Of a stretch of 64,000 bases of DNA, positions 16,356 through 24,581 are shown one piece after another (positions within the stretch are counted from its first letter, which is position 1; each line of letters begins with the position of its first letter). The position numbers and the translations under genes are program-made. The stretch comes from Raoultibacter massiliensis (GTDB taxonomy: Bacteria; Actinomycetota; Coriobacteriia; Coriobacteriales; Eggerthellaceae). The DNA lies in NCBI RefSeq assembly GCF_900199545.1, contig NZ_LT962671.1, positions 1,199,144 to 1,263,143 on the forward strand, in the 5' to 3' direction. Below the pieces are notes generated by a model that was not told the DNA's origin, did no database searches, and was given only the letters and a program-made list of their open reading frames with translations.

Positions 16356-16745
16356 TTTGCATGAATAGAAGCAGGAACGCCCGTCACAAAGCCGGCATTT
16401 CGCCGTATGGAACAAGCCAACCCAGAATCGCATCTCCGCGATCGGCGCCGAGACCGCCGCAATAGCGAAAGCGGCCCGAAGTGCACAGAAATCATCAGAT
16501 TGTTGCAAGTTGAAGGCCTGGAAACCACCCTCGGATGCGTTGCCTTGCGCATCGCGACACGTTTGCCCAGCTCGGGAAAAGCAGTACGCCGTTGCAGGAT
16601 GCCGATAGGTTGCTTTTGATTGACTTCGAGCAGATACAAGGCACCGGCCTGCAACAATCTGAGGTAAAGCGTGTATCTGGAACGTCCTCATCTACGATGG
16701 AAGCTGATTTCGGTTTTCAGCAGCGGCATACCCTGAAACAGCAGC
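16356..16745. other. Gene-free stretch
   Basis: About 390 bp between the PadR promoter and the terminator of the VOC/transhydroxylase operon. Open frames are present on both strands but lack ribosome-binding sites and protein-like composition. No repeats or promoters were recognised. Confidence 0.5.
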
Positions 16746-16780
16746 GAAGCGGGGCGGAGCCCTATGCCCCACCCCGCTTC
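16746..16780 (-). terminator. Hairpin after the transhydroxylase-like operon
   Basis: GAAGCGGGG (16746-16754) pairs with CCCCGCTTC (16772-16780), just past the 3' end of the VOC gene on the minus strand. The T tail is weak. Confidence 0.55.
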
Positions 16781-16801
16781 ATCGCCGCCGAAGGTTCTAA
16801 C

Positions 16802-17263
16802 CTACAGGCCGGAAATGTTGTCCTGCACGAGTTCGAAACGCTCGCTTCCCGGGCCCCTGAAAAACGCGATGCGCATGTTCAAGCCCTTCTCGTTGCACAC
16901 GGCGAACACCGTGCCGTCCAAATCGCATGCACGATCGAAGTCGAGCGGAGGATCGAACGGCCCCGCCTCCATTTCGACGCCGTGCTCCTTCAGATGAGCC
17001 ACAGCCGCATCCATATCGGGAACGCGAAATGCCAAGTGGTTGAGCGAAACCGCGGCCGTCTCGAGCGGCGTCTTATCCTCTTGCTCCAGAAGCTCCACCA
17101 CCGTGCCGCCGGGGTGGCGCATCCACGCCATCTTCAGCGGCTTGTCGCCTTCCATGGCAAGCGACTCGAACAACAGCTCGAATCCCAGAACGTCGGCGTA
17201 AAACGCAAGGGACTCTTCTATGTCCCGGCAGTAAATGCCCGAATGCTGGCTGCTCAGCTCCAT
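16802..17263 (-). CDS. VOC (glyoxalase-fold) metalloprotein
   Basis: 153 residues; the ATG at 17263 follows AAGGAGGCTTTC. Two beta-alpha-beta-beta-beta modules are visible (SGIYCRDIEESLAFYADVLG and LNHLAFRVPDMDAAVAHLKE). The four usual VOC metal ligands are present: His in QHSGIY, Glu in VVELLE, His in LNHLAF and Glu in RFELVQ. VOC proteins include glyoxalases, epimerases, extradiol dioxygenases and binding proteins. The gene begins 10 bp after the small subunit of the transhydroxylase-like enzyme, and its Shine-Dalgarno overlaps that gene's end. It is therefore part of the same operon and may handle the same substrate or product. Confidence 0.82.
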   Translation of the reverse strand: MELSSQHSGIYCRDIEESLAFYADVLGFELLFESLAMEGDKPLKMAWMRHPGGTVVELLEQEDKTPLETAAVSLNHLAFRVPDMDAAVAHLKEHGVEMEAGPFDPPLDFDRACDLDGTVFAVCNEKGLNMRIAFFRGPGSERFELVQDNISGL

Positions 17264-17273
17264 GAAAGCCTCC

Positions 17274-18095
17274 TTACGCACGGTACAGGGCGATCGTCCC
17301 GACGTTCAGATCCTTCTCGATCGTCGAGATGAAATCGGAAACGGTGCGTGGCATATACCCTTCGGCCTCGACCGTGATGCTGTAGTCTGACGGCTCGATC
17401 TGACGGAACCAGAAATCCCCGAAGTCGTCGGATTCGGTCTCCCTCGTCTCCCCCGTAGCGAGATCGGTAAGAACGACTTTGGCTCCGATGAGCACTTCCT
17501 CTTCTTCGAGATCGGCGATCTCACCGCCGATGAAGCGCTTCGGAAGATTCAGATAGTACACGCTGGGGCCGGTACCGTATTCGGGATGAAGCTTTTCCGC
17601 GTCACCAAGCTCGCCGGCGAAATCCTCGATATCGCCGAATCGCAGCGCGTCGTGGGCGCAAGCCTCGACACAGCGCGGTACAGACCAGCCGTCGTCGAGC
17701 AAATGAGCGCACCCGGTGCACTTCTGCGGAATGTCGAGCTCCTCGTTCCAAAACACCTTGTGGTACGGACACGCCTCCATGATAGCCTTCTGGCCCTTCG
17801 CCTTCACCGGATCGATGACGATCAGGCCGTCGTCACGCCGATACACGGCACCGTCCTTTGCTGCAGCCATGCATGGCGCACTTTCGCAATGCTGGCACAT
17901 GATAGGCGTATAGGAGACGGTGACTTTCGGAACCTGACCGCGCTCCTTCTCTTCGACGTTGAGCCACTGCTGGCCAACATCGGGCTGGGGAGCCGCGTAG
18001 GGCATCCAATCGTTATCGCAATGCTCGTCTTTGCAAACCAACTGGCAGCTGCGGCAACCAACGCACTTGGCTACATCGATGACAAAGGTCTTCAT
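17274..18095 (-). CDS. Transhydroxylase-like iron-sulfur subunit, copy 1
   Basis: 273 residues. The N-terminal two thirds are a ferredoxin-like electron module with Cys motifs CVGCRSCQLVC, CQHCESAPC, ACPYHKVFW and CTGCAHLLDD. Residues ~190-273 form a separate beta domain (GAKVVLTDLATGETRE to GTIALYRA). The order and wording agree with the small subunit (BthL) of pyrogallol-phloroglucinol transhydroxylase, which holds three [4Fe-4S] clusters and a transthyretin-like beta-barrel. GAVYRRDDGLIVIDPVKAKG and FWNEELDIPQKCTGCAHLL are especially close. There is no signal peptide or membrane anchor, so the enzyme is cytoplasmic. The start follows AAGGAAGGGGAG, 4 bp after the large-subunit stop. Confidence 0.88.
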   Translation of the reverse strand: MKTFVIDVAKCVGCRSCQLVCKDEHCDNDWMPYAAPQPDVGQQWLNVEEKERGQVPKVTVSYTPIMCQHCESAPCMAAAKDGAVYRRDDGLIVIDPVKAKGQKAIMEACPYHKVFWNEELDIPQKCTGCAHLLDDGWSVPRCVEACAHDALRFGDIEDFAGELGDAEKLHPEYGTGPSVYYLNLPKRFIGGEIADLEEEEVLIGAKVVLTDLATGETRETESDDFGDFWFRQIEPSDYSITVEAEGYMPRTVSDFISTIEKDLNVGTIALYRA

Positions 18096-18099
18096 AGGG

Positions 18100-20679
18100 C
18101 TACTCCCCTTCCTTGATGATGCAGGATTCGGCTACATGACCCGTGTCCTTGTCGTAGAATTTTGCAAACTCGACAGGATATTGCCTGGCAAGTTCGAACA
18201 CATCGACCTTGGCGATGTTGATCAAGAAACTGTTCGTTACCTCACCGGGGCAGTTCTTCGATGTGGTGTTGGACGGACAGATGAGGTTGTTCGCGCCTCC
18301 GCGGTCGAACTCGCCGATAACGATGCTGTCGACGCGCGCACCGTGATCTTGATACAGCGCACCCGGAATCACGCGCTCGCTCAGACGAACGCCGCCCAGA
18401 ACCGCGCCGCGTTCGTTGAAAATCTTGCAGATGTCGCCGTCGTGCAGGTTCAAGCGTCCGGCATCGAGCGGATTGACCCAAATAGGCTCGTACAGATAGC
18501 CGTCAGGGCCTTCGACCTTGCAGGTCTCGAACTCGCGCATCCAGGTGTTGTCGTCGTTGTTCGCATGCACGCGCCATCGAGGATGGTTCGTGATGAGCAA
18601 GAACGGGTATTCCTTCGCACGCGGATGCAGCAAGCTCTCGGAATGCGATTCCCCATACGGTACGAAGTGCGGAACGGGCGGACGCTCGACGTCGTCAGGA
18701 TAATGCTCGGCAAGCGCAGTGGAGTAGAACTCGATTTTGCCAGTCGGCGTCGACAGCGGTTCGCTTTCCGGATCCTCATACCACGGACGCATGTGCAGAC
18801 GATCGTTTTCCCAGTTCTCAGCGGTAGGAACGACGAAATAACCCTTCTCCATCCACTCTTCGTAGCTGATGTACTTCTCGCACCCGGAATTCTCGAAACC
18901 CTTCTTGATAAGCTCGTCCTCGGTGCCTTCGGCATACTGCTCGTACAGACCGAGCTTCTTGGCGACCTCGCCCACGGCCTCCCAATCGGAAAGGGATTCG
19001 CCGACATGCGGCACGGCTTGCTCTTCGTGAAGGATCATGTTGTACTGACCAGAGAACAAATCGGAGGAAATGTCGTTTACTTCGAGCTTCGTGGTGGTGG
19101 GAAGAATGATGTCCGCGAACAGGGCGTCGTTTTCAAGCCACGGGTGCTGGGCGACGATGAACTGCAGATTCGGATGGCGCAGTGCGCGCTGCATTTCGTT
19201 GCCGCCGTTCCAGCAGGTCTGCCAACAGGGGCTGTCAGTCCATATCATATGAATCTCGCCAGCGCCGGGCTGCGGGAAGTCCCATTCGATGAACTGGTCT
19301 TGAGCGGGCATGCCCGCGATAACGTGGCCGCCTGACCAATGAACCGGCGGGTTCATGATAGCCTGGGGAATCAGCGTTTTCGGAATGAAGTTCACCGGTT
19401 CGGTGAGCATGGCCCAACCATGGTAAACGGAGTTCATATCGGGCTGGAGCTCACAGCGCGGGAAGGGATAGATATCGTCGATTCCGAACAGACCGACATC
19501 CATGAAGTTGATCTGCCCGGCGCCGGGCTTTCCAAGCTGCTGCATGGTGAGCAGGCATACCTCCAAGCGAGCAGGTTCGCTTGAATAGGCTGCGCGGATG
19601 AGCCCGCCGCCTGCGCAATGGCCGATCGACACGGCGTGCTTGGCCCAGTAACGGGCGAGCGCCTTGATCTGACGCGCAGAAACGCCGGTGATGGGAGCGG
19701 CCCATGCCGGAGTCTTCGCGACGCCGTCTTCCCCACCCAGAATATAGCGCTCGAACCAATCGAAGCCGACGGAATGGGACTCGACCCACTCGCGATCGTA
19801 CAGACCCTCTTTCATCCACACGTACGCGATGGCGCATTGCAGCGCAGCATCGGTATTGGGAAGCACGGGGATCCACTTGTCGGCATGGGCTGCAGCGGCG
19901 TAGTTCAGGTCGGGCGTGATGAATATCTGTTTGATGCCGGCCTCGGTGAAGAAGCTCTCGACGCGCCCGGGCATCATGCCGCCCCATCCCCACGGCGTGG
20001 TCTCGGGGTCGCCCGACCACATGATCACGCAATCGCCGTTCTCGGCGATATCCTTGAACAGATTTTCGGTATGAGCCTGCTTGCCGACGGGATCCATGCC
20101 CCAGATGTGCTTGGCGCCCCAGGTCCAGCCTTCCCACGAATCGGGCTGGCGGGCTTGCAGGGTATAGCCGCCCAGAAGGTCGAGAAGCTTGCCAGGACAG
20201 CCGTGCGCGGCGTGGATAATCTTCGACTCGCCATGGCCGTCGATCTGGGCCAAGACGGCAAAGGGGCCGTACTCGGCGTAGATGCGCTTTAGCTCGGCGG
20301 CGATGATATCGGTGGCCTCATCCCAGCTGATGCGCTCGTATTTTGCTTCGCCGCGAGTTTCGGGATGACGCTCGCCATCCGGATCCCAATCCACGCGCTT
20401 GAGCGGATAGGGTACGCGATTTTTCGAGTAAACGCGTTTCTTGTACGCGTACTGCAAGGGCGTCGGAAGCGTATGGGTCTTCGGTTCGAGCACAGCTCCG
20501 TTTCGAGCCGTGATCTTCCATGGACGCATGCTTTCATAATCGTATTTCTCGTCATAGTGCATAGGACGTATTCGCAGGATCTTTCCGTCTTTAACATCGA
20601 CGGCTGCGGAGTTGGAGCCCAACCCGAAGCCGCAGAGACCCAAAGATTTGTATACCGTCTTGCCACCGGTTTCTGGCAT
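18100..20679 (-). CDS. Transhydroxylase-like molybdopterin subunit, copy 1
   Basis: 859 residues; ATG at 20679 after AGGAAGGAGAAGC. It is a DMSO-reductase-family bis-MGD enzyme without the N-terminal Cys cluster motif, as in the transhydroxylase large subunit (AthL). Family marks: YERISWDEATDIIAAEL, GHGESKIIHAAHG (His149), QARQPDSWEGW (Asp180-Ser181-Trp182; the Ser ligates Mo in AthL), WSGDPETTPWGWGG and DRGGANN near the end. Length matches AthL. At residues 485-490 it has CWQTCW followed by NGGN, which I believe differs from AthL and is shared with copy 2. The substrate is probably a polyhydroxylated aromatic, but catechol dehydroxylation or another hydroxyl transfer is equally possible. No Tat signal. 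It heads an operon of three and is divergent from a LuxR regulator. Confidence 0.88.
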   Translation of the reverse strand: MPETGGKTVYKSLGLCGFGLGSNSAAVDVKDGKILRIRPMHYDEKYDYESMRPWKITARNGAVLEPKTHTLPTPLQYAYKKRVYSKNRVPYPLKRVDWDPDGERHPETRGEAKYERISWDEATDIIAAELKRIYAEYGPFAVLAQIDGHGESKIIHAAHGCPGKLLDLLGGYTLQARQPDSWEGWTWGAKHIWGMDPVGKQAHTENLFKDIAENGDCVIMWSGDPETTPWGWGGMMPGRVESFFTEAGIKQIFITPDLNYAAAAHADKWIPVLPNTDAALQCAIAYVWMKEGLYDREWVESHSVGFDWFERYILGGEDGVAKTPAWAAPITGVSARQIKALARYWAKHAVSIGHCAGGGLIRAAYSSEPARLEVCLLTMQQLGKPGAGQINFMDVGLFGIDDIYPFPRCELQPDMNSVYHGWAMLTEPVNFIPKTLIPQAIMNPPVHWSGGHVIAGMPAQDQFIEWDFPQPGAGEIHMIWTDSPCWQTCWNGGNEMQRALRHPNLQFIVAQHPWLENDALFADIILPTTTKLEVNDISSDLFSGQYNMILHEEQAVPHVGESLSDWEAVGEVAKKLGLYEQYAEGTEDELIKKGFENSGCEKYISYEEWMEKGYFVVPTAENWENDRLHMRPWYEDPESEPLSTPTGKIEFYSTALAEHYPDDVERPPVPHFVPYGESHSESLLHPRAKEYPFLLITNHPRWRVHANNDDNTWMREFETCKVEGPDGYLYEPIWVNPLDAGRLNLHDGDICKIFNERGAVLGGVRLSERVIPGALYQDHGARVDSIVIGEFDRGGANNLICPSNTTSKNCPGEVTNSFLINIAKVDVFELARQYPVEFAKFYDKDTGHVAESCIIKEGE

Positions 20680-20785
20680 TGCTTCTCCTTCCTCAAGGCA
20701 TTTGTTTGCAGGATGCATTTCTCTTGCTTTCCGCGCCCAGTGGAAAGCAAGCTATACCCGTCGAGCATCCTGCCACCGTTCGATC

Positions 20786-20821
20786 GCTTGGTTTTCGCAC
20801 GTTTTCTCGCGGAAACCAAGC
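20786..20821. promoter_or_regulatory. Inverted repeat upstream of transhydroxylase copy 1
   Basis: A 13-bp inverted repeat with one mismatch: GCTTGGTTTTCGC and GCGGAAACCAAGC, 10 bp apart, about 110 bp upstream of the large-subunit start. It could be an operator or a leader hairpin. Confidence 0.45.
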
Positions 20822-20959
20822 AAAAGCGTCGTCCGCGTTGCCGTTGAACGAAAACGCGTCCTTCCCCCCTTTCGCCGCCATGTAGTATGATGATTGTCGG
20901 TGCTTTCGCTGAAGCCCGGAGCCATAGGCACGTCTGCCAGGACGGAACCTCGTTCGAGT

Positions 20960-20988
20960 GTATAACCCGAAATACAAACGGGCTATAC
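20960..20988. promoter_or_regulatory. Inverted repeat in the LuxR/transhydroxylase divergent region
   Basis: GTATAACCCG (20960-20969) and CGGGCTATAC (20979-20988) match with one mismatch, spaced 9 bp. The site lies about 70 bp upstream of the LuxR gene and is a good candidate binding site for it. Between this site and the repeat at 20786 nothing else is recognised. Confidence 0.5.
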
Positions 20989-21057
20989 CTCGATCCGATT
21001 GAAAGACCTCAGACGCATACAGCATGCTGAGGTAGTCGCCGAGTTGGAGGACGGACT

Positions 21058-22728
21058 ATGGAAGCTATAAAGCCAAATGACACCGCAGCAAACAAGACCA
21101 CCTCGTCCCGGAACAGCGCAACGAAGAAACCTGCCTCAGAAGCCCTCCTTTCTACGGCAAGCCACCCGGACTCCGGCTCTCCCGTAGCCGAACCGGGACG
21201 CAAAGGCGACCCGCCCGCGTGGACTCGCTACACCAACATTCCGTTTAGGCTTTTAGGCTACGGCATCTTGATGGGATGGCATTTTCTGCTCATTTACTTT
21301 TCAACCATGCCAGAGGCAGCCGAGCCCGATGCGCACGTACTCCTTTTGCGGCAGCTTACCTTGAACGTCGCTCTGGCGATAACGTTTTTCGGCCTCTCGC
21401 TGATAGGCCGCAAGACAGACGTGCTAAAGCCGCTTCTCTCTCCGCTTGCAATATCGGGGGTTGCGGCAACGGGCGTTATCGCGACGATCGGAATCATATA
21501 CACGCAGTTCTTCGGAGTGTCCGTCGCCACCGCCGTATTCGTTGCCATCGCAGGCGCATCCGAGGCATTGCTGCTGTTCGCATGGCTGCACTTCTACTCG
21601 GAAACGGAAACGAACTACGCGACGAAATACATTTCGGTTTCCCTCGTCATCGGCGCGTTGGCAGCGTTTTTCATACGGCACCTCACCGTCGAAATCGCCT
21701 TTATCTGCTTCGTCACGCTGCCGGCGCTATCAGCCGCCATGCTCGCCATCAGCATTCGCCAAACGCCCGTCCGCAGCGCCGATCGAGGAGGACGCGGCCT
21801 GAGCGACCATAAGGGCGCCATGCGCCCGCTTGCCGCTTGCACGGCGAACCTTGCCGTATTCAGCGCGGCATTCGGCTTTCTGCAGGGAAGCATACTGCCC
21901 AACGGCAATCCTGTTTTGGCCGCCTTCACCCCCAATGCAGCCATCGGCGCCGCCATCGCGGGAACGATCACCATGCTGGCGTACAGCAAGCTGACGGGCA
22001 GGCAAGCGCCCGAATTGCTCCGTCGGATATCGATTGCGGTATTCATCGTCGGCATCATGGGCGCGATGTATCCTTGGCCCGCCGCAAAAGAAATCGCGGG
22101 AATATCCATCATGGCCGGTTTCATGATCGTCGATATAACGAGCCTCGTGTACGTCGTGATGGTCATTCGCGCCTACGACATAGCCTCGGCGTTCGCCATC
22201 GGGTTCAACCGTGCGGTCGAGTACGCGACGTTCGGCGTATCCATCGCAGCCGGGGCACTGCTCGCCAGCGCTGCGGGAACCGATCCTCTGTATCCTCTTT
22301 ACGTGAGCAGCCTGGTAACGATAATCGCGCTGATCTACGCCATGACCTGCATGGAACGAAGCCCGCTCGATTGGATAGCCCTTCTGTTTCCGGAAAAAAC
22401 GCTTGCCGAAGAAGGCGCAGAAGCAACCCCAGCCCAAGAAACGCCCGCTTCGCGCATGCCCCCCGATGCCAAATCGGGGCAGTTGACGCTCGGATATTTC
22501 AGAATGAAATGCCAGGCCGTGTGCGAACAGTCGAATCTGTCACCGCGCGAATCAGAGGTGCTCGTGCTCATGGCGAAGGGACGCAATGCGGAATACATAC
22601 AAAACGCCTTGATGGTATCCAACTATACCGCAAGGACGCATATCGCCAACATCTACCGTAAATGCGGCGTCCATTCGCTGCAGGAGCTCATCGATAAAGT
22701 CGAACAAACAGAAATTGAAAACGCCTGA
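21058..22728 (+). CDS. Membrane-bound LuxR-type regulator
   Basis: 556 residues, start supported by GGAGGACGGACT. A polar N-terminal tail of about 55 residues is followed by about twelve hydrophobic helices (~60-440), a linker rich in Ala, Pro and Glu, and a LuxR HTH (LSPRESEVLVLMAKGR, then NYTARTHIANIYRKCGVHS). It is a one-component sensor in which the membrane part presumably binds the signal. It stands between transhydroxylase copy 1 (divergent) and the MFS/DmsA-like cluster (same strand), so it may control both. Confidence 0.9.
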   Translation: MEAIKPNDTAANKTTSSRNSATKKPASEALLSTASHPDSGSPVAEPGRKGDPPAWTRYTNIPFRLLGYGILMGWHFLLIYFSTMPEAAEPDAHVLLLRQLTLNVALAITFFGLSLIGRKTDVLKPLLSPLAISGVAATGVIATIGIIYTQFFGVSVATAVFVAIAGASEALLLFAWLHFYSETETNYATKYISVSLVIGALAAFFIRHLTVEIAFICFVTLPALSAAMLAISIRQTPVRSADRGGRGLSDHKGAMRPLAACTANLAVFSAAFGFLQGSILPNGNPVLAAFTPNAAIGAAIAGTITMLAYSKLTGRQAPELLRRISIAVFIVGIMGAMYPWPAAKEIAGISIMAGFMIVDITSLVYVVMVIRAYDIASAFAIGFNRAVEYATFGVSIAAGALLASAAGTDPLYPLYVSSLVTIIALIYAMTCMERSPLDWIALLFPEKTLAEEGAEATPAQETPASRMPPDAKSGQLTLGYFRMKCQAVCEQSNLSPRESEVLVLMAKGRNAEYIQNALMVSNYTARTHIANIYRKCGVHSLQELIDKVEQTEIENA

Positions 22729-22906
22729 TCAACAAGCACGCCTCCTTTCACCTACTGCATCTCGCTTGAGGCAGAACCACGTTTAACGCAAATCGTTCGA
22801 TGTCCTTTCGGCGCAGGGCGGCTATAGTCCCTCCCATAGACCGCTCCGCCAGGACAGCGCCGCAAGTTGCACTCACGACAACGTCATTCGAAAGCTGGGA
22901 GGTACC

Positions 22907-24112
22907 ATGAGCGAGAAAGATCAATCGTTTTCCATGGGTCGTCGGTGGCTGGTTTTCTCTATCGTTTTCATCATCGGGATTTTATCGGCGTACAGTATGT
23001 TCAAAGCACCGCCGCTGTTTTCGATAATCATCCCCGAACTCGGATTTACCGACGAGAACATCGGTTGGGTTATGTCGATGTTCTCGATAATCGGCGTCGT
23101 GCTGGCGTTTCCAGCGGGCGCTATCCTTGCGAAACTGGGTATCAAAAAGAGCCTCATCATCACAGCCGCGAGCCTGGCCATCGGCAGCGCGATCGGAGCC
23201 GTAGCCAGCAACGTGGCGATTCTTTTGGCTTCGCGCTTCATCGAAGGAATCGGGATGGGCTTGATTTCGGTTGTGGGGCCGGCCGCCATCGCAACCATCA
23301 TTCCACGCGCGAAACAGGGCTTGGCAATGGGCATTTGGTCGGTATGGTTCCCCGCCGGTACCGTGCTCGCGTTCAACACCGCCCCCGCATTGGCCGCAGG
23401 CCTTGGGTGGCGATCGGTTTGGTGGGTTTCTGCAGCGCTTTGCCTGGCAACCCTCGTGTTCGCGTTGCTATGCTATTCGCAGCCACCTGCTGAAAAAACC
23501 GAAGACGGGCAAACCGCAACCGGCGTCACGCGCAAGCCCGACATGTTCAGCATCATCATGGTTGCCGTGGCGTTTATGACATGGAACGCATTCAACGCAG
23601 GCGCCATCAGCAGCTTCTACCCGACATTCTTGGCAGACGTCCATTCGATGGATCCGCAGGCCTCGGGCTTCGTCGCAAGCATCACCAACCTGTGCGTGCT
23701 GGCGCTCGGGCCCATATCGGGCATCGTATCGGACAAGATTGGAACACGCAAAGGTCTGCTGGTATTCGCATTCGTAGGCGCGATCATATTCCTGACGTTC
23801 GGCTTCTCCGACAACATCACGCTCATCTACGTATTCGTAATCGGATTCGCGTTCTTCTCGGCATCGTGCGCAACAGGCACATTCTCCATCATCCCCGAGC
23901 TCACGCATCAGCCTGAGAAGATCGGCTTCAGCATGGCGATCGTCGCCTTCCTTCAGAACCTCGGCATCGTCATCGGTTCGGCCGTTTTCCCCGTAGTCGC
24001 CGCCGGCCTTGCTTGGAACTGGAATACCGCATCGCTCGCGTTTTGCGTACCGCTGGCCGTCGTCGGTTTGGTCTGCGTCGTCCTCGTACGCGAAAAGGCG
24101 AATCGCAGCTGA
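22907..24112 (+). CDS. MFS transporter
   Basis: 401 residues, twelve predicted helices, start after GGGAGGTACC. The loop between helices 2 and 3 has the MFS signature as GAILAKLGIKKSLII; the equivalent in the second half is GIVSDKIGTRKGLLV. The first helix carries YSMFKAPPLFSIIIP, a pattern also seen in the transporter at 47331. Position between a LuxR regulator and a molybdoenzyme pair suggests that it imports the substrate or exports the product. Substrate unknown. Confidence 0.88.
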   Translation: MSEKDQSFSMGRRWLVFSIVFIIGILSAYSMFKAPPLFSIIIPELGFTDENIGWVMSMFSIIGVVLAFPAGAILAKLGIKKSLIITAASLAIGSAIGAVASNVAILLASRFIEGIGMGLISVVGPAAIATIIPRAKQGLAMGIWSVWFPAGTVLAFNTAPALAAGLGWRSVWWVSAALCLATLVFALLCYSQPPAEKTEDGQTATGVTRKPDMFSIIMVAVAFMTWNAFNAGAISSFYPTFLADVHSMDPQASGFVASITNLCVLALGPISGIVSDKIGTRKGLLVFAFVGAIIFLTFGFSDNITLIYVFVIGFAFFSASCATGTFSIIPELTHQPEKIGFSMAIVAFLQNLGIVIGSAVFPVVAAGLAWNWNTASLAFCVPLAVVGLVCVVLVREKANRS

Positions 24113-24213
24113 TCCCTGCGACTTCGAGCCTCTTGGGTGCTTCGGCTGTAACGCGCACCCGCATGCCGTGCAGTCTATCGAATTGTATTGGTCTCGACAG
24201 AAGGAGGTATTCC

Positions 24214-24447
24214 ATGGATCGGACGGAATTCATGGCGTTGGATCCGCAGGATAAGGCCGATAAGCTGAACATGCTTATCGGCGAAGGCAAAACCCAAAAG
24301 GAGGCGATGGGTGCATTCGGCATCACCATCAAAGACCTTATGGCAACGCAGGTGCTTTTTTCCAAAGCGGAAGGCGTATTCATCTCCAAAGCGGTAGGCG
24401 GTTTTTCGAATTTCCACAGCGACACGACTGCCGACGCCGCAAAGTAA
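24214..24447 (+). CDS. Small protein of the DmsA-like cluster
   Basis: 77 residues with a near-ideal Shine-Dalgarno (AGAAGGAGGTATTCC). The middle has an HTH-like helix pair (LNMLIGEGKTQKEAMGAFGI, then TIKDLMATQVLF) and the tail is polar. No family recognised. It sits 101 bp after the MFS gene and 134 bp before the DmsA-like gene, on the same strand. It could be a small regulator or an assembly factor for the molybdoenzyme. Confidence 0.7.
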   Translation: MDRTEFMALDPQDKADKLNMLIGEGKTQKEAMGAFGITIKDLMATQVLFSKAEGVFISKAVGGFSNFHSDTTADAAK

Positions 24448-24581
24448 CGGTTTTTCGCGATCTGGGTTAGTTTGAAACCCGCCTGGAAGGACCGCTTTTC
24501 GCAGCCGCCCGTCCGAGCACACCGCTTGCCCGCATCGCATAGGTATCTTTTCATCGCATTGCTGATAAGAGAGGAGGCACA

